Positions 18,223 to 26,026 of a DNA stretch of 64,000 bases are shown here, one piece after another (position 1 is the first letter of the stretch; each line of letters starts with the position of its first letter). Below the pieces are notes generated by a model that was given only the letters and a program-made list of their open reading frames with translations, did not search any database and had not been told where the DNA came from. The position numbers and the translations under genes were made by a program. This DNA comes from Stappia indica (GTDB lineage: Bacteria; Pseudomonadota; Alphaproteobacteria; Rhizobiales; Stappiaceae): contig NZ_MBQE01000002.1 of the NCBI RefSeq assembly GCF_001696535.1, positions 434,001 to 498,000 of the forward strand, read 5' to 3'.

Positions 18223-19169
18223 CCTTGTGCCCTTTGCTCGACTTCCCGGTTGTCGATGGGCACTTCCATCTCTGGCAGCCGGGAAGGCTCCTCTATCCGT
18301 GGCTTTCACCTGACGCACCGCCGCCTTCCTTCGGAAGTGCCGATGCAATCAGGGACGAGATAGGTTTTGAAGACTATCGCTTGGCGATGGCGCCGGCAGT
18401 CGACATTCGCGGAGGTGTCCATGTCGAGGCTGGCTGCACCGATCCCATGGCGGAAACGGCGTGGGTGACGAGCCAGGCGATGCCGGGGTTCGTTCTCGGA
18501 CATGTGGTGCAGATCGACATGATGAACGAGAGTGCCGCGGGGTTCGTTAATGAGGCGCTCACCGATCCGTTCGTGCGCGGCTTCCGCATGAGGCTGAACG
18601 CTGATCGCCGGATCAATCCCGGCGGTGTGGCAGCCGATGCAGCGCGATATACCCCCGCGTTCGCGGCTATGGAGGCGGCCGGCACAGTGTTTGATCTCAG
18701 CATATTTCCCGGACAGGCGGCGGAAGCGGCGAGGTTGGCCGCGCGCTGGCCAGGACTGACCTTCGTCCTCAACCATCTCGGCTGGCCCCGCATTGAAACA
18801 GGGCAAGACAGTTTCTCGAACTGGCGGTCAATGATCCGCACTCTGGCCAAGCATCGAAATGTGGCGATCAAGCTCTCGATGCTCTGGCCGATCGATCGCG
18901 CGTGGCGAGCCGATCGCCTGAGACCTTTCGTCCTTGAGGCGATTGAGAGCTTTGGTCCCGAACGAACGATCTGGGGCTCGAACTTTCCGATTGAAACCAT
19001 ATTCGGCAAGCTTGGTGAACAGATCGCGGTGCTGCTCGAGATTCTCAACGAGGTGGACGGAGCTGCACTCGAAGACATTTTTCGGCGATCGGCTTGCCAC
19101 ATCTACGGGATCGAGCCCGCTGAGTGCGGTGTTCCGAGCGGCACCGCCCCACCTGCGCTCATGGCTTAG
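18219..19169 (+). CDS. amidohydrolase family protein, probable sugar lactonase
   Basis: A 316-residue metal-dependent hydrolase of the COG3618/PF04909 group, to which L-fuconolactonase and L-rhamnono-lactonase belong. It has the HxH motif near the N-terminus (VVDGHFHLWQPG), the His of FVLNHLGWP and the C-terminal motif IWGSNFPIE. In many lactonases the last motif is GSDWP; here the catalytic-position Asp is Asn. The start overlaps the DctP stop (ATGA). Context suggests opening of the lactone made by a neighbouring dehydrogenase, before dehydration by the RhmD-like enzyme. Confidence 0.82.
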   Translation: MTLCPLLDFPVVDGHFHLWQPGRLLYPWLSPDAPPPSFGSADAIRDEIGFEDYRLAMAPAVDIRGGVHVEAGCTDPMAETAWVTSQAMPGFVLGHVVQIDMMNESAAGFVNEALTDPFVRGFRMRLNADRRINPGGVAADAARYTPAFAAMEAAGTVFDLSIFPGQAAEAARLAARWPGLTFVLNHLGWPRIETGQDSFSNWRSMIRTLAKHRNVAIKLSMLWPIDRAWRADRLRPFVLEAIESFGPERTIWGSNFPIETIFGKLGEQIAVLLEILNEVDGAALEDIFRRSACHIYGIEPAECGVPSGTAPPALMA

Positions 19170-19356
19170 ACGGGATATCCCGGTGCCACTGACGCAATAC
19201 CTGGAATGTCGGCATCTAAAAGGTGGGACACGCCCGCCGACGTCGCCTCCGTTCTGCCTTGCTGAGATGAGCCCGCGCGTTGTCTCGCAGGTATAGCCGC
19301 TCGCGGATAGACCAACGCTCCGATACCGCCGCTTCCCATCATTCAAAGGAGAAATC

Positions 19357-20103
19357 ATGAACAAGCTGGATCTCGAAAATCGCGTGGCCGTCGTGACCGG
19401 CGGCGCCCAGGGAATCGGCCGCGCTGTGGCGGAGCAGCTTGCAGGGCACGGTGCGCAGGTGGTCATCTGGGACCGCGATATCTCGCTCGCCAGAAGATGC
19501 GCAGAGACAATCGGTCCCAACTGCCTGGCTATTGAGGTCGACCAGGCCGATTGGAATCAGGTTTCTCAGGCCGGGCGCCAAACGTTAGCGAAGACCGGAA
19601 AGGTCGACATTCTCGTCGCCAATGCCGGTGTTGCCGGCTCCAATGGGGTGGTGTGGGAGTATGACCCGCAAGAATGGCGGCGGATCATGGCAATCAATCT
19701 CGATGGCCCGTTTCACTGCTGTAAGGCGCTGCTGCCATCGATGATCGAGCGGAACTATGGGCGGATCGTGACGGTGGCTTCCATCGCCGGCAAGGAGGGC
19801 AATCCCAACGCTGCCGCCTATTCTGCTTCGAAGGCGGGCGTAATCGCCCTGACCAAGTCACTTGGCAAGGAGACTGCCGACCGCAACATCGCAGTCAACT
19901 GCGTAACGCCAGCTGCAGCGCGCACCGCCATTTTTGATCAGATGAGCCAGGAGCATATCGACTACATGCTTTCGAAGATCCCCCGCAGCCGGTTTCTTGA
20001 ACCGGCCGAGGCTGCTTCGATGATCGCCTGGCTCTGTACCGAGGAAAATTCTTTCACCACCGGCGCCGTGTTCGATCTCAGCGGCGGCAGAGCGACCTAT
20101 TGA
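19357..20103 (+). CDS. short-chain dehydrogenase/reductase
   Basis: A 248-residue classical SDR with the NAD(P) motif VTGGAQGIGRAVAEQL, NAGVAG, the catalytic Ser in VTVASIAGKEG and the YxxxK pair in AAYSASKAG. The Asp after the second strand (IWDRDIS) suggests NAD+ preference. AAAGGAGAA gives a good ribosome site. Family and context suggest oxidation of a 2-keto-3-deoxy sugar acid to the diketo acid used by the FAH-family enzyme, or oxidation of the sugar itself. It overlaps or abuts the next gene. Confidence 0.88.
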   Translation: MNKLDLENRVAVVTGGAQGIGRAVAEQLAGHGAQVVIWDRDISLARRCAETIGPNCLAIEVDQADWNQVSQAGRQTLAKTGKVDILVANAGVAGSNGVVWEYDPQEWRRIMAINLDGPFHCCKALLPSMIERNYGRIVTVASIAGKEGNPNAAAYSASKAGVIALTKSLGKETADRNIAVNCVTPAAARTAIFDQMSQEHIDYMLSKIPRSRFLEPAEAASMIAWLCTEENSFTTGAVFDLSGGRATY

Positions 20104-20114
20104 GGACGGGACCG

Positions 20115-21179
20115 ATGATGCCACTGAAGGCTGCGGTGATCGGTGCCGGCTGGTTCGCCTGCGAATGCCATATCCCGGCGCTGGCCGCCCGCGATGACGT
20201 GATCCTTGACGGCGTTTGTCGGATTGGCGCTGCTGATCTCTTGCGCGTACGCGAGAGGTTCGGATTTGCTTTCGCCTCTGAAGACTACCGGGAAGTCCTG
20301 GCGAGAAAGCCGGATGTTGTCGTGGTTGCCTCGCCCCACAAGTTTCATTTCGAACACGCTACGGCGGCCCTTGAGGCCGGAGCGCACGTCTTATGCGAAA
20401 AGCCGATGACGCTCGAGCCAAACGAGGCTTGGCAGCTGGTACGCTTGGCCGACCGAGTGGGCCGGCATCTCCTGATCGCCAACAGCTATAACTATCTGCC
20501 GCACGTCGCTTCGATCCGGGATCGGATCGCAGCCGGCCTGATCGGCGACATCGAGCATGTCATGTGCTCCTTCATTTCCGCGACGCGGGATGTCTTCCTG
20601 GGAGCTCGGGGACTGGACAAGTGGAGGGCGGCGCTTTTCCGGCCCGACGATGCAACTTGGAGGGACCCGGCGGCAGGCGGCGGCTTTGCCTACGGTCAAC
20701 TGTCGCATTCTCTTGCCCTGATGTTCTTTCTTACTGGACTGGAACCGGTTCGCGTTTCGTCGTCTACTTGCTATCGGAACGATGTCGACATTGCAGACGC
20801 TGCGCAGCTGACGCTTTCGAACGGCGCCGTCGCATCGATTTCGGGTGCAGCTGGGATGCCGCAGGGCCACCAAGCTCTTATGCGCATCTTCATCGCGGGA
20901 AGCGGCGGCCTTGTTGCGATGGACTTCGATCTCGACAGTTGTGAGATCAGGTTGAACAACGGTGATGTCGAACGTCTTCCGCTGTGCCCCGGCGACTGGA
21001 CAGTCGACAGCGCGGCACCAGTGCTTGCCTTGGCAGACCTTGCCGGCGGGGCTGGCCAAAACCTCTCGCCGGGCCACATTGGCGCCTTCACGACCAGCAC
21101 CATCTTTTCTTTGTTGGAGTCGAGTGCCAAAGACGGCCAGCCGATCCAGATCAGCAAGCCATTGGATTTTCGAAGATAA
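20115..21179 (+). CDS. Gfo/Idh/MocA family oxidoreductase
   Basis: A 354-residue NAD(P)-dependent sugar-type dehydrogenase: N-terminal Rossmann fold (AAVIGAGWFACECHIPAL), the EKP motif (HVLCEKPMTLEPNEAW) and a C-terminal substrate domain. The start is placed at the ATG at 20115 (a second ATG follows at once); an upstream TTG at 20100 is less likely. It ends the rightward arm of the cluster, 11 bases after the SDR. It may oxidise the free sugar at C1, the first step before lactonase and dehydratase. Confidence 0.88.
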   Translation: MMPLKAAVIGAGWFACECHIPALAARDDVILDGVCRIGAADLLRVRERFGFAFASEDYREVLARKPDVVVVASPHKFHFEHATAALEAGAHVLCEKPMTLEPNEAWQLVRLADRVGRHLLIANSYNYLPHVASIRDRIAAGLIGDIEHVMCSFISATRDVFLGARGLDKWRAALFRPDDATWRDPAAGGGFAYGQLSHSLALMFFLTGLEPVRVSSSTCYRNDVDIADAAQLTLSNGAVASISGAAGMPQGHQALMRIFIAGSGGLVAMDFDLDSCEIRLNNGDVERLPLCPGDWTVDSAAPVLALADLAGGAGQNLSPGHIGAFTTSTIFSLLESSAKDGQPIQISKPLDFRR

Positions 21180-21505
21180 AGTAAAATTTGATCAAAAAAA
21201 ATCTAATTTCGAGGGCGGTGTTGATCGTGGCGCGTTGCGTTGAGTGATGGCGAAAACTTTGCTTGTGTTTCGGCCCGCGCCCGGTCTCGACCGCTCACAC
21301 GGACAGCACACCTATGCCACCAGAAGGCGAGAGAACGATCGGAGCCTATAGCGTATGTCCGGTAGGTGTGGGGATTGGCGGTAGCGGTCCTCCGCTACCA
21401 AAATTCTACATATATCTCAGTATATTGCGCCCTTTCTTGCGAAATGGGCCCGGCGGCCGGCCGAAACGCGGCCTCAGCTACGTGCGTCGCAGTCTTCGAC
21501 TGCTG
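21180..21505. other. Gene-free stretch between convergent operons with AT-rich tract and stem-loop
   Basis: The first 35 bases after the Gfo/Idh gene are strikingly AT-rich (AAAATTTGATCAAAAAAAA around 21183-21201). A perfect eight-base stem-loop, GGTAGCGG-TCCT-CCGCTACC, lies at 21380-21399 and may separate the convergent transcripts, although no T-run follows on either strand. No supported gene was seen. It also marks the point where sequence composition appears to rise in GC. Confidence 0.45.
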
Positions 21506-22477
21506 CTATTCCGTTTCTGAGGATTTGTTCTGTCGGTGCGATCCCGCCTTCGGCCCGACAAGGCGTGCGAGGATGGCATCAAGCACATCCTCGTTGCCGT
21601 GGTCCTGCATCGGCAGGTGCGAGTGTCCGGAAAGGCCGATGTCCGCCAGCAGCAACTCTTCGAGATCCAGCCCGGATGCAGAGCAGGCGGCTTTGCTCAT
21701 GTCGCGAAGCGCCTGCCACAGGCGGCTGGTGTCGAGAAAGTCGCCCCAAACGGCAAGAAGCGGCATGTCAGGGAAGCTCGGCACCTGCGGCAGGCCTGCC
21801 GGCTCCACGAGGCAGAGCGACAACGTTTCTCCCGTTGCTAGTCCCGATATCACCTGAAGCGCCGTCGACGAGCCACTGCTGTGAGCAATGACGTGGCACG
21901 GTCCGATGCGCCGGATCGCCTTCTCCAGGGCGCATCCTGCCGCGGTTTCGGTGTCCGGCCAGCGTGGCGACCAGGCGTATGCGCCCTTGACGAAATGGTC
22001 GGTCGGGAACCGCTGGCCGGGATGCGGCGCCAGGCCGCCCGGTTGCCGGGCGCCGATACGGAAGGTTTCCCAGGCATCCTCGAGCGAGCGCATGATCGGG
22101 CGCGAAGTCCAGACGCTTTCCAGGGCGCAGAAACCTGCTCTGCCCCGTTCGACCATGTCCACCACATACACGGGGTGCCCGGCCTCCAGCAGAAGGCGCA
22201 TCCAGCCCTTGCGCCCGTCGGGAGTGGTTTCCCAAACGGAACCGTTCATGCCGCCGCCATGGATCAGGAGAACCGGGTCGCCCGTCGTCGCCTCGGGGAT
22301 CATGTATTGCACATAGGCCCCTTCGATCGCGTAGCGGCCGTTGGGGTCGTGGACGAATTCGGTGATCGTCTCCGTGAGGCGGATCTTGGTGCAGTCTTCG
22401 CCGGTTATCTCGACAAGGCGTCCTTCCACGTGAAAGCTGCCGAAATCGGCCAGCGCGATTGCCGGGCCCTTTTCCAT
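21506..22477 (-). CDS. alpha/beta hydrolase
   Basis: A 323-residue alpha/beta hydrolase with an HGGG oxyanion-hole motif (PVLLIHGGGMNGSVWE), a nucleophile elbow AHSSGSS carrying the Ser, and a likely acid and His pair toward the C-terminus (VWGDFLD; GLSGHSHLPMQDHGNEDVL). No signal peptide is evident, so it should be cytoplasmic. Its ATG overlaps the TGA of the TRAP large-permease gene, so it is the last gene of that operon and probably acts on the imported compound or its ester. Substrate unknown. Confidence 0.85.
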   Translation of the reverse strand: MEKGPAIALADFGSFHVEGRLVEITGEDCTKIRLTETITEFVHDPNGRYAIEGAYVQYMIPEATTGDPVLLIHGGGMNGSVWETTPDGRKGWMRLLLEAGHPVYVVDMVERGRAGFCALESVWTSRPIMRSLEDAWETFRIGARQPGGLAPHPGQRFPTDHFVKGAYAWSPRWPDTETAAGCALEKAIRRIGPCHVIAHSSGSSTALQVISGLATGETLSLCLVEPAGLPQVPSFPDMPLLAVWGDFLDTSRLWQALRDMSKAACSASGLDLEELLLADIGLSGHSHLPMQDHGNEDVLDAILARLVGPKAGSHRQNKSSETE

Positions 22478-23772
22478 CACAGCCACCAGAGCACCAGGCC
22501 GGGGCAGAAGATCAGGACCCCGGTCAGGATCAGTTCGATCACGACAAACGGGATACAGCCCTTGAAGGCTTCGGAAATCCTGAGCTCGGGATAGGCGCCC
22601 TTCACCACGAAGACATTCAGGCCGACCGGAGGGGTGATGACGCCGATCTCGGTCATCTTGGTAACCAGGATGCCGAAGAGGACCGGATTGATGCCGGCAT
22701 CGGTGATGATCGGGAAAACAATCGGCATCATCAGCAGGATCATCGAGAGACCGTCGACAACGGCCCCGAGGAACAAAAAGGGCAGAAGAACAAGGATCAG
22801 CAGGAGGGTGGGCGGGACGTCCTGCATGGCCACCCAGGACGCCAGATCCTGCGGAACCTGCGTTGCCGACAGGCCGAGGCTGAACAGTCCGGCGCCGATG
22901 ATCAGCGCGAAGATCGCAGCCGTCGAGACGGCCGTCTCGATGAAGCCGGACACCAACTGGCGGACGTTCCCGCGCAGACGGAACAGGGCGATGATCAGTG
23001 CCATGGTCGCGCCGACGCCGGCCGCTTCGGTCGGCGTGGCGACGCCGGCATAGATCGATCCGATCACGACGGCGAACAGCAGCCAGAGGTCCCACGCCTT
23101 CAGCAGGGTCGTTCCGCGCCGGGTCCAGCCCTCCCGCGGCAAGACCTGCGTGCTCTGGAAACCGGGATGGAACCGGGCTAGAAGATGCACGCCCACCATA
23201 TATGCGGCAGCCGTCATGATGCCCGGCAGGATCGCGGCCAGCAAAAGGTCGCTCAACCGGGTGCCGGTCGCGATGGAATAGATGACGAGGACGCCGGACG
23301 GCGGGATCAGGACCCCGAGTGTTCCGCCGGCGGCCACGGCACCGGCGGCAAGCCTTTCGCGGTAACCGAAACGAAGCATCTCGGGAATCGCGATCCGCCC
23401 GATGGTCGCGGCGGTTGCGACGCTGGTTCCCGATACGGTCGCGAACAGCGCAGAGGCCAGAATGGTCGTCATCGCCAGGCCGCCACGGATATGGCCGACC
23501 CATGCCCGTGCGGCCTCGAAGGCGCGACGCGATATGCCGGCCGAAAAGGCGAGGTGCCCCATCAGCAGGAACAGCGGCACGATGATCAGGGTCAGCTCGG
23601 CCGTGAAGGCGAAGGGTTTCGAACCGACCAGAAACAGGACCGACTGCCAGCTTCGTGCAAGAGCGAGACCGGCGACGCCGGTCGCGCCGAGCGCGAAGGA
23701 AATCGGTGTCCCGACCAGCAGCAACACGATGAGCATTGCGCCCATCAGGAGGGCTATCTCGATCCCGGTCAT
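22477..23772 (-). CDS. TRAP transporter large permease (DctM type)
   Basis: A 431-residue multi-spanning protein starting MTGIEIALLMGAMLIVLL, with DctM landmarks: GTPISFALGATGVAGLAL, HIRGGLAMTTILASALFATVSGTSVATAATIG and GTLGVLIPPSGVLVIYSIATG. It is the translocating subunit of the second TRAP system in the window. The ATG at 23772 overlaps the DctQ stop by four bases; the longer frame reading through dctQ is not used. The stop overlaps the hydrolase start. Confidence 0.93.
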   Translation of the reverse strand: MTGIEIALLMGAMLIVLLLVGTPISFALGATGVAGLALARSWQSVLFLVGSKPFAFTAELTLIIVPLFLLMGHLAFSAGISRRAFEAARAWVGHIRGGLAMTTILASALFATVSGTSVATAATIGRIAIPEMLRFGYRERLAAGAVAAGGTLGVLIPPSGVLVIYSIATGTRLSDLLLAAILPGIMTAAAYMVGVHLLARFHPGFQSTQVLPREGWTRRGTTLLKAWDLWLLFAVVIGSIYAGVATPTEAAGVGATMALIIALFRLRGNVRQLVSGFIETAVSTAAIFALIIGAGLFSLGLSATQVPQDLASWVAMQDVPPTLLLILVLLPFLFLGAVVDGLSMILLMMPIVFPIITDAGINPVLFGILVTKMTEIGVITPPVGLNVFVVKGAYPELRISEAFKGCIPFVVIELILTGVLIFCPGLVLWWL

Positions 23773-24290
23773 TGGCCGGCTCCTTTGCGATCCCGCACAT
23801 GCGCGGGACGGCCACCCAGAAGTCTGATCAGCTCGACGAGAAGCTGAAGCGTGAGGAGGGACAGTCCCAGCGCGACCGCGATGCGGCTCGGCCAGACGGG
23901 AAAGGAGACGACCCCGAACGTCGTTTCGCCCGACAGGAAGGACTTGCTGGCGGCCAGGGTGGTCAGCCAGGCCAGGAAGCCGACATAGCCGAGGCTGACG
24001 AGGGTGCTGATGATCGCCGCGATGTGCCGGTATCTGGGAGTGAGGGAATCGGTCAGCAACGTCACGACGAAATGGGCGCGCTTCGCTTCGGCTGCAGCCA
24101 GGCCGAGATAGATCAGCGTGACCAGAAGAAGCGTATTCAGTTCGGCTGCACCGGGAATGGTGTAGCTGACCGTCTTTCGTGCGATCACGTCGGGCGTGAC
24201 GATGGCCATGATGGCAAGGATGCACAGGCCGCTGACCGAGCCGAGCGCGATATGCGCCCGGTCGATCCATCTCAAGGAGAAGCCCCTCAT
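23769..24290 (-). CDS. TRAP transporter small permease (DctQ type)
   Basis: A 173-residue protein with four hydrophobic segments and a DctQ-like second-helix region (GAAELNTLLLVTLIYLGLAAAEAKRAHFVV). The start MRGFSLRWIDRAH at 24290 follows the binding-protein gene stop by 8 bases; the open frame extends into that gene but without family resemblance. It overlaps the DctM gene by four bases. It is the small membrane subunit of the TRAP system controlled by the MarR gene at 25501. Confidence 0.9.
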   Translation of the reverse strand: MRGFSLRWIDRAHIALGSVSGLCILAIMAIVTPDVIARKTVSYTIPGAAELNTLLLVTLIYLGLAAAEAKRAHFVVTLLTDSLTPRYRHIAAIISTLVSLGYVGFLAWLTTLAASKSFLSGETTFGVVSFPVWPSRIAVALGLSLLTLQLLVELIRLLGGRPAHVRDRKGAGQ

Positions 24291-24298
24291 CTTAAAAG

Positions 24299-25387
24299 TC
24301 AGTTCGGCTCGGCTTGCAGGCGGTCGAAGCCGGGGGTGTAGTCGGAGCCCGGCTCCTTTTCGGCGACAAGACGCCTGAACTCGTCGAACGTCGCCCGTGC
24401 CGGAATGCCCTTCGCTTCCAGTTCGTCGATCCAGCCGTTCCAGACGGTTTCGCGGGTCTTCTGGCGCCATTCGGCATCGACCTCGGGGCTGGTTCTAACG
24501 ATCTTCAGCTGCGGAGCCGCCTTGATCTTGTCGATGGCCGCTGCAATCGAAGCGTCGGCAATCTCGAGATATTTCGCAGGCGCGCCTGCCGAGACCTCGC
24601 TGATCACTGCGCGGTCCTCCTCGGACAAGCTCTCCCAGGTGTTCAGGTTGAAGGCCAGCGTCACCGCCGCGTAGACGCCGAGGCGTCCGGCATCGCCCGC
24701 ATGGGTCGCAATGTCCTGCAGACCGACGAGCGTGCTGACGTCGAAGGGCGCGGCCGAGAAACCGTCGATGGCACCCGACTTGAAGGCCTGCACGCCGTCG
24801 CCCATGCCCATCGCGACCGGCGTTGCTCCGAGCATCTGCAGCACCTGGGCAACGCCTCCCGAAGCGCGGATGCGCATGCCCTTCAGGTCGTCGGTCGTCT
24901 CGATCGCCTTGTTGGTCCAGAAGGAGTTCTCCGTTGCCACGAGCGAGTAGGAGGGAGCCAGGTTCGCTGCCTTCCACTCCTGCGCCAGCGCGCCGTTCGA
25001 CAGGCTGAGGTCGGTGAAGGCGCGGGCCGCGGCATCGGCATTTTCGGTGACGAAGGGGAGCAGCAATCCGCCCGCCAGCGGCAGCATGTCGGTGTTGTAG
25101 ACCGCGCCGCCCGTTCCAAGGTCTGCGGCGCCAGAACTTACGCCCGGGAAGACTTCCACCGGGCCGAGGAGCGAGCCGCCGTAGTTGCGCTCGAACTTGA
25201 TCCGTCCTTCGGTCCGGGCCTCGACCTCGTCCATGAACCAGTCGTCCACCTGAACCCAGGTGAAGCTCTGGGGAAGATAAGTCGCATACGTCAAAGTGCG
25301 CGTCTCAGCCTGCGCTGCTCCGCTCGACATGATCGCCACGATGCCGACCGCGATGGCGCGTGCCATCCTGGAGGTGACGTGCTTCAT
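24299..25387 (-). CDS. TRAP transporter substrate-binding protein (DctP type)
   Basis: A 362-residue periplasmic protein with a signal peptide ending near GAAQAET and DctP-type landmarks: TLTYATYLPQSFTWVQVDDWF and TDDLKGMRIRASGGVAQVLQMLGATPVAMGMGDGVQAFKSGAIDG, where the Arg of MRIRAS is the usual carboxylate contact. It is the first gene of the leftward operon binding protein-DctQ-DctM-hydrolase. Its promoter region contains two TCCCATATGG-type sites, so MarR control is likely. Ligand unknown; family members mostly bind organic acids. Confidence 0.93.
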   Translation of the reverse strand: MKHVTSRMARAIAVGIVAIMSSGAAQAETRTLTYATYLPQSFTWVQVDDWFMDEVEARTEGRIKFERNYGGSLLGPVEVFPGVSSGAADLGTGGAVYNTDMLPLAGGLLLPFVTENADAAARAFTDLSLSNGALAQEWKAANLAPSYSLVATENSFWTNKAIETTDDLKGMRIRASGGVAQVLQMLGATPVAMGMGDGVQAFKSGAIDGFSAAPFDVSTLVGLQDIATHAGDAGRLGVYAAVTLAFNLNTWESLSEEDRAVISEVSAGAPAKYLEIADASIAAAIDKIKAAPQLKIVRTSPEVDAEWRQKTRETVWNGWIDELEAKGIPARATFDEFRRLVAEKEPGSDYTPGFDRLQAEPN

Positions 25388-25427
25388 CGGATTTTCCTCC
25401 CTGTCTCCGGATTGTCCGGATAATTAT

Positions 25428-25461
25428 TCCCATATGGGATCATAATTCGTCCCATATGGCA
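25428..25461. promoter_or_regulatory. paired MarR-type operator
   Basis: A perfect 12-base palindrome TCCCATATGGGA (25428-25439) is followed by an 11/12 copy TCCCATATGGCA (25450-25461). The copies start 22 bases apart, about two helical turns, so two dimers could bind one DNA face. They lie between the divergent TRAP operon (start 25387) and the MarR gene (start 25501), which makes autoregulation plus control of the transporter likely. Confidence 0.78.
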
Positions 25462-25500
25462 ATAGTTGCGTCTTGACTTGCGACAGGAAAGCAGGAAGCG

Positions 25501-25974
25501 ATGGCAGCCATGAACGTGAATGATTTCGTCAGCACCGCCAGCTTCCCCTGGGCATTCCGCCTCGCTTATGTGGGCAACATGTTCCGCGAGCCGCTTTTGA
25601 AGGTGGTCGAGGAACGCTGGCGCCTTTCGCGCCCGGAGTGGACGGTTCTGCTGTGCGTGATGATCCGGGAAGGTATCATCTCGAAGGATATCTGGGAGTT
25701 GACGGGGCAGCCCCGAAACTCGATCAGTCGGGGGGTGATCAGCCTTGAAAAGCGCGGCCTCGTGCGGCGCACTCCCAGCTCGCACGACAAGCGGCAGGTC
25801 GCATTGCACCCGACAGCAGAGGGGGCGCGCGTCTTCGGGGAAATCGAGCCGCTTTTCGTTCAAAGGGAAGGTGCGTATCTGTCCTGCCTTACCGGCGAGG
25901 AACTGACGCAGTTCCAGACCATCCTGACCAAGCTCTCGGATCATATTTCCAGCGTTCCGGAGCCTCAGGAGTAG
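25501..25974 (+). CDS. MarR family transcriptional regulator
   Basis: A 157-residue winged-helix protein: EWTVLLCVMIREGIISKDIWELTGQPRNSISRGVISLEKRGLVRR is the recognition region and TPSSHDKRQVALHPTAEGARVF the wing. MarR proteins are usually repressors released by small aromatic or phenolic ligands. It is divergent from the TRAP operon and the paired palindromes lie between them. The ATG has GGAAAGCAGGAAG upstream. Convergent with the Tct operon that follows. Confidence 0.9.
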   Translation: MAAMNVNDFVSTASFPWAFRLAYVGNMFREPLLKVVEERWRLSRPEWTVLLCVMIREGIISKDIWELTGQPRNSISRGVISLEKRGLVRRTPSSHDKRQVALHPTAEGARVFGEIEPLFVQREGAYLSCLTGEELTQFQTILTKLSDHISSVPEPQE

Positions 25975-26004
25975 ATCTCGCCGCCGGCACTGTGAATGCG
26001 TGGT

Positions 26005-26026
26005 CGCCTGACGCGACTGTCAGGCG
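26005..26026 (-). terminator. stem-loop at the end of the Tct operon
   Basis: CGCCTGAC, a six-base loop, then GTCAGGCG form a perfect eight-base stem at 26005-26026, overlapping the tctA stop codon in the 45-base space between the convergent MarR and tctA genes. No T-run follows, so it is a weak terminator or simply an RNA 3'-end structure. Confidence 0.4.
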
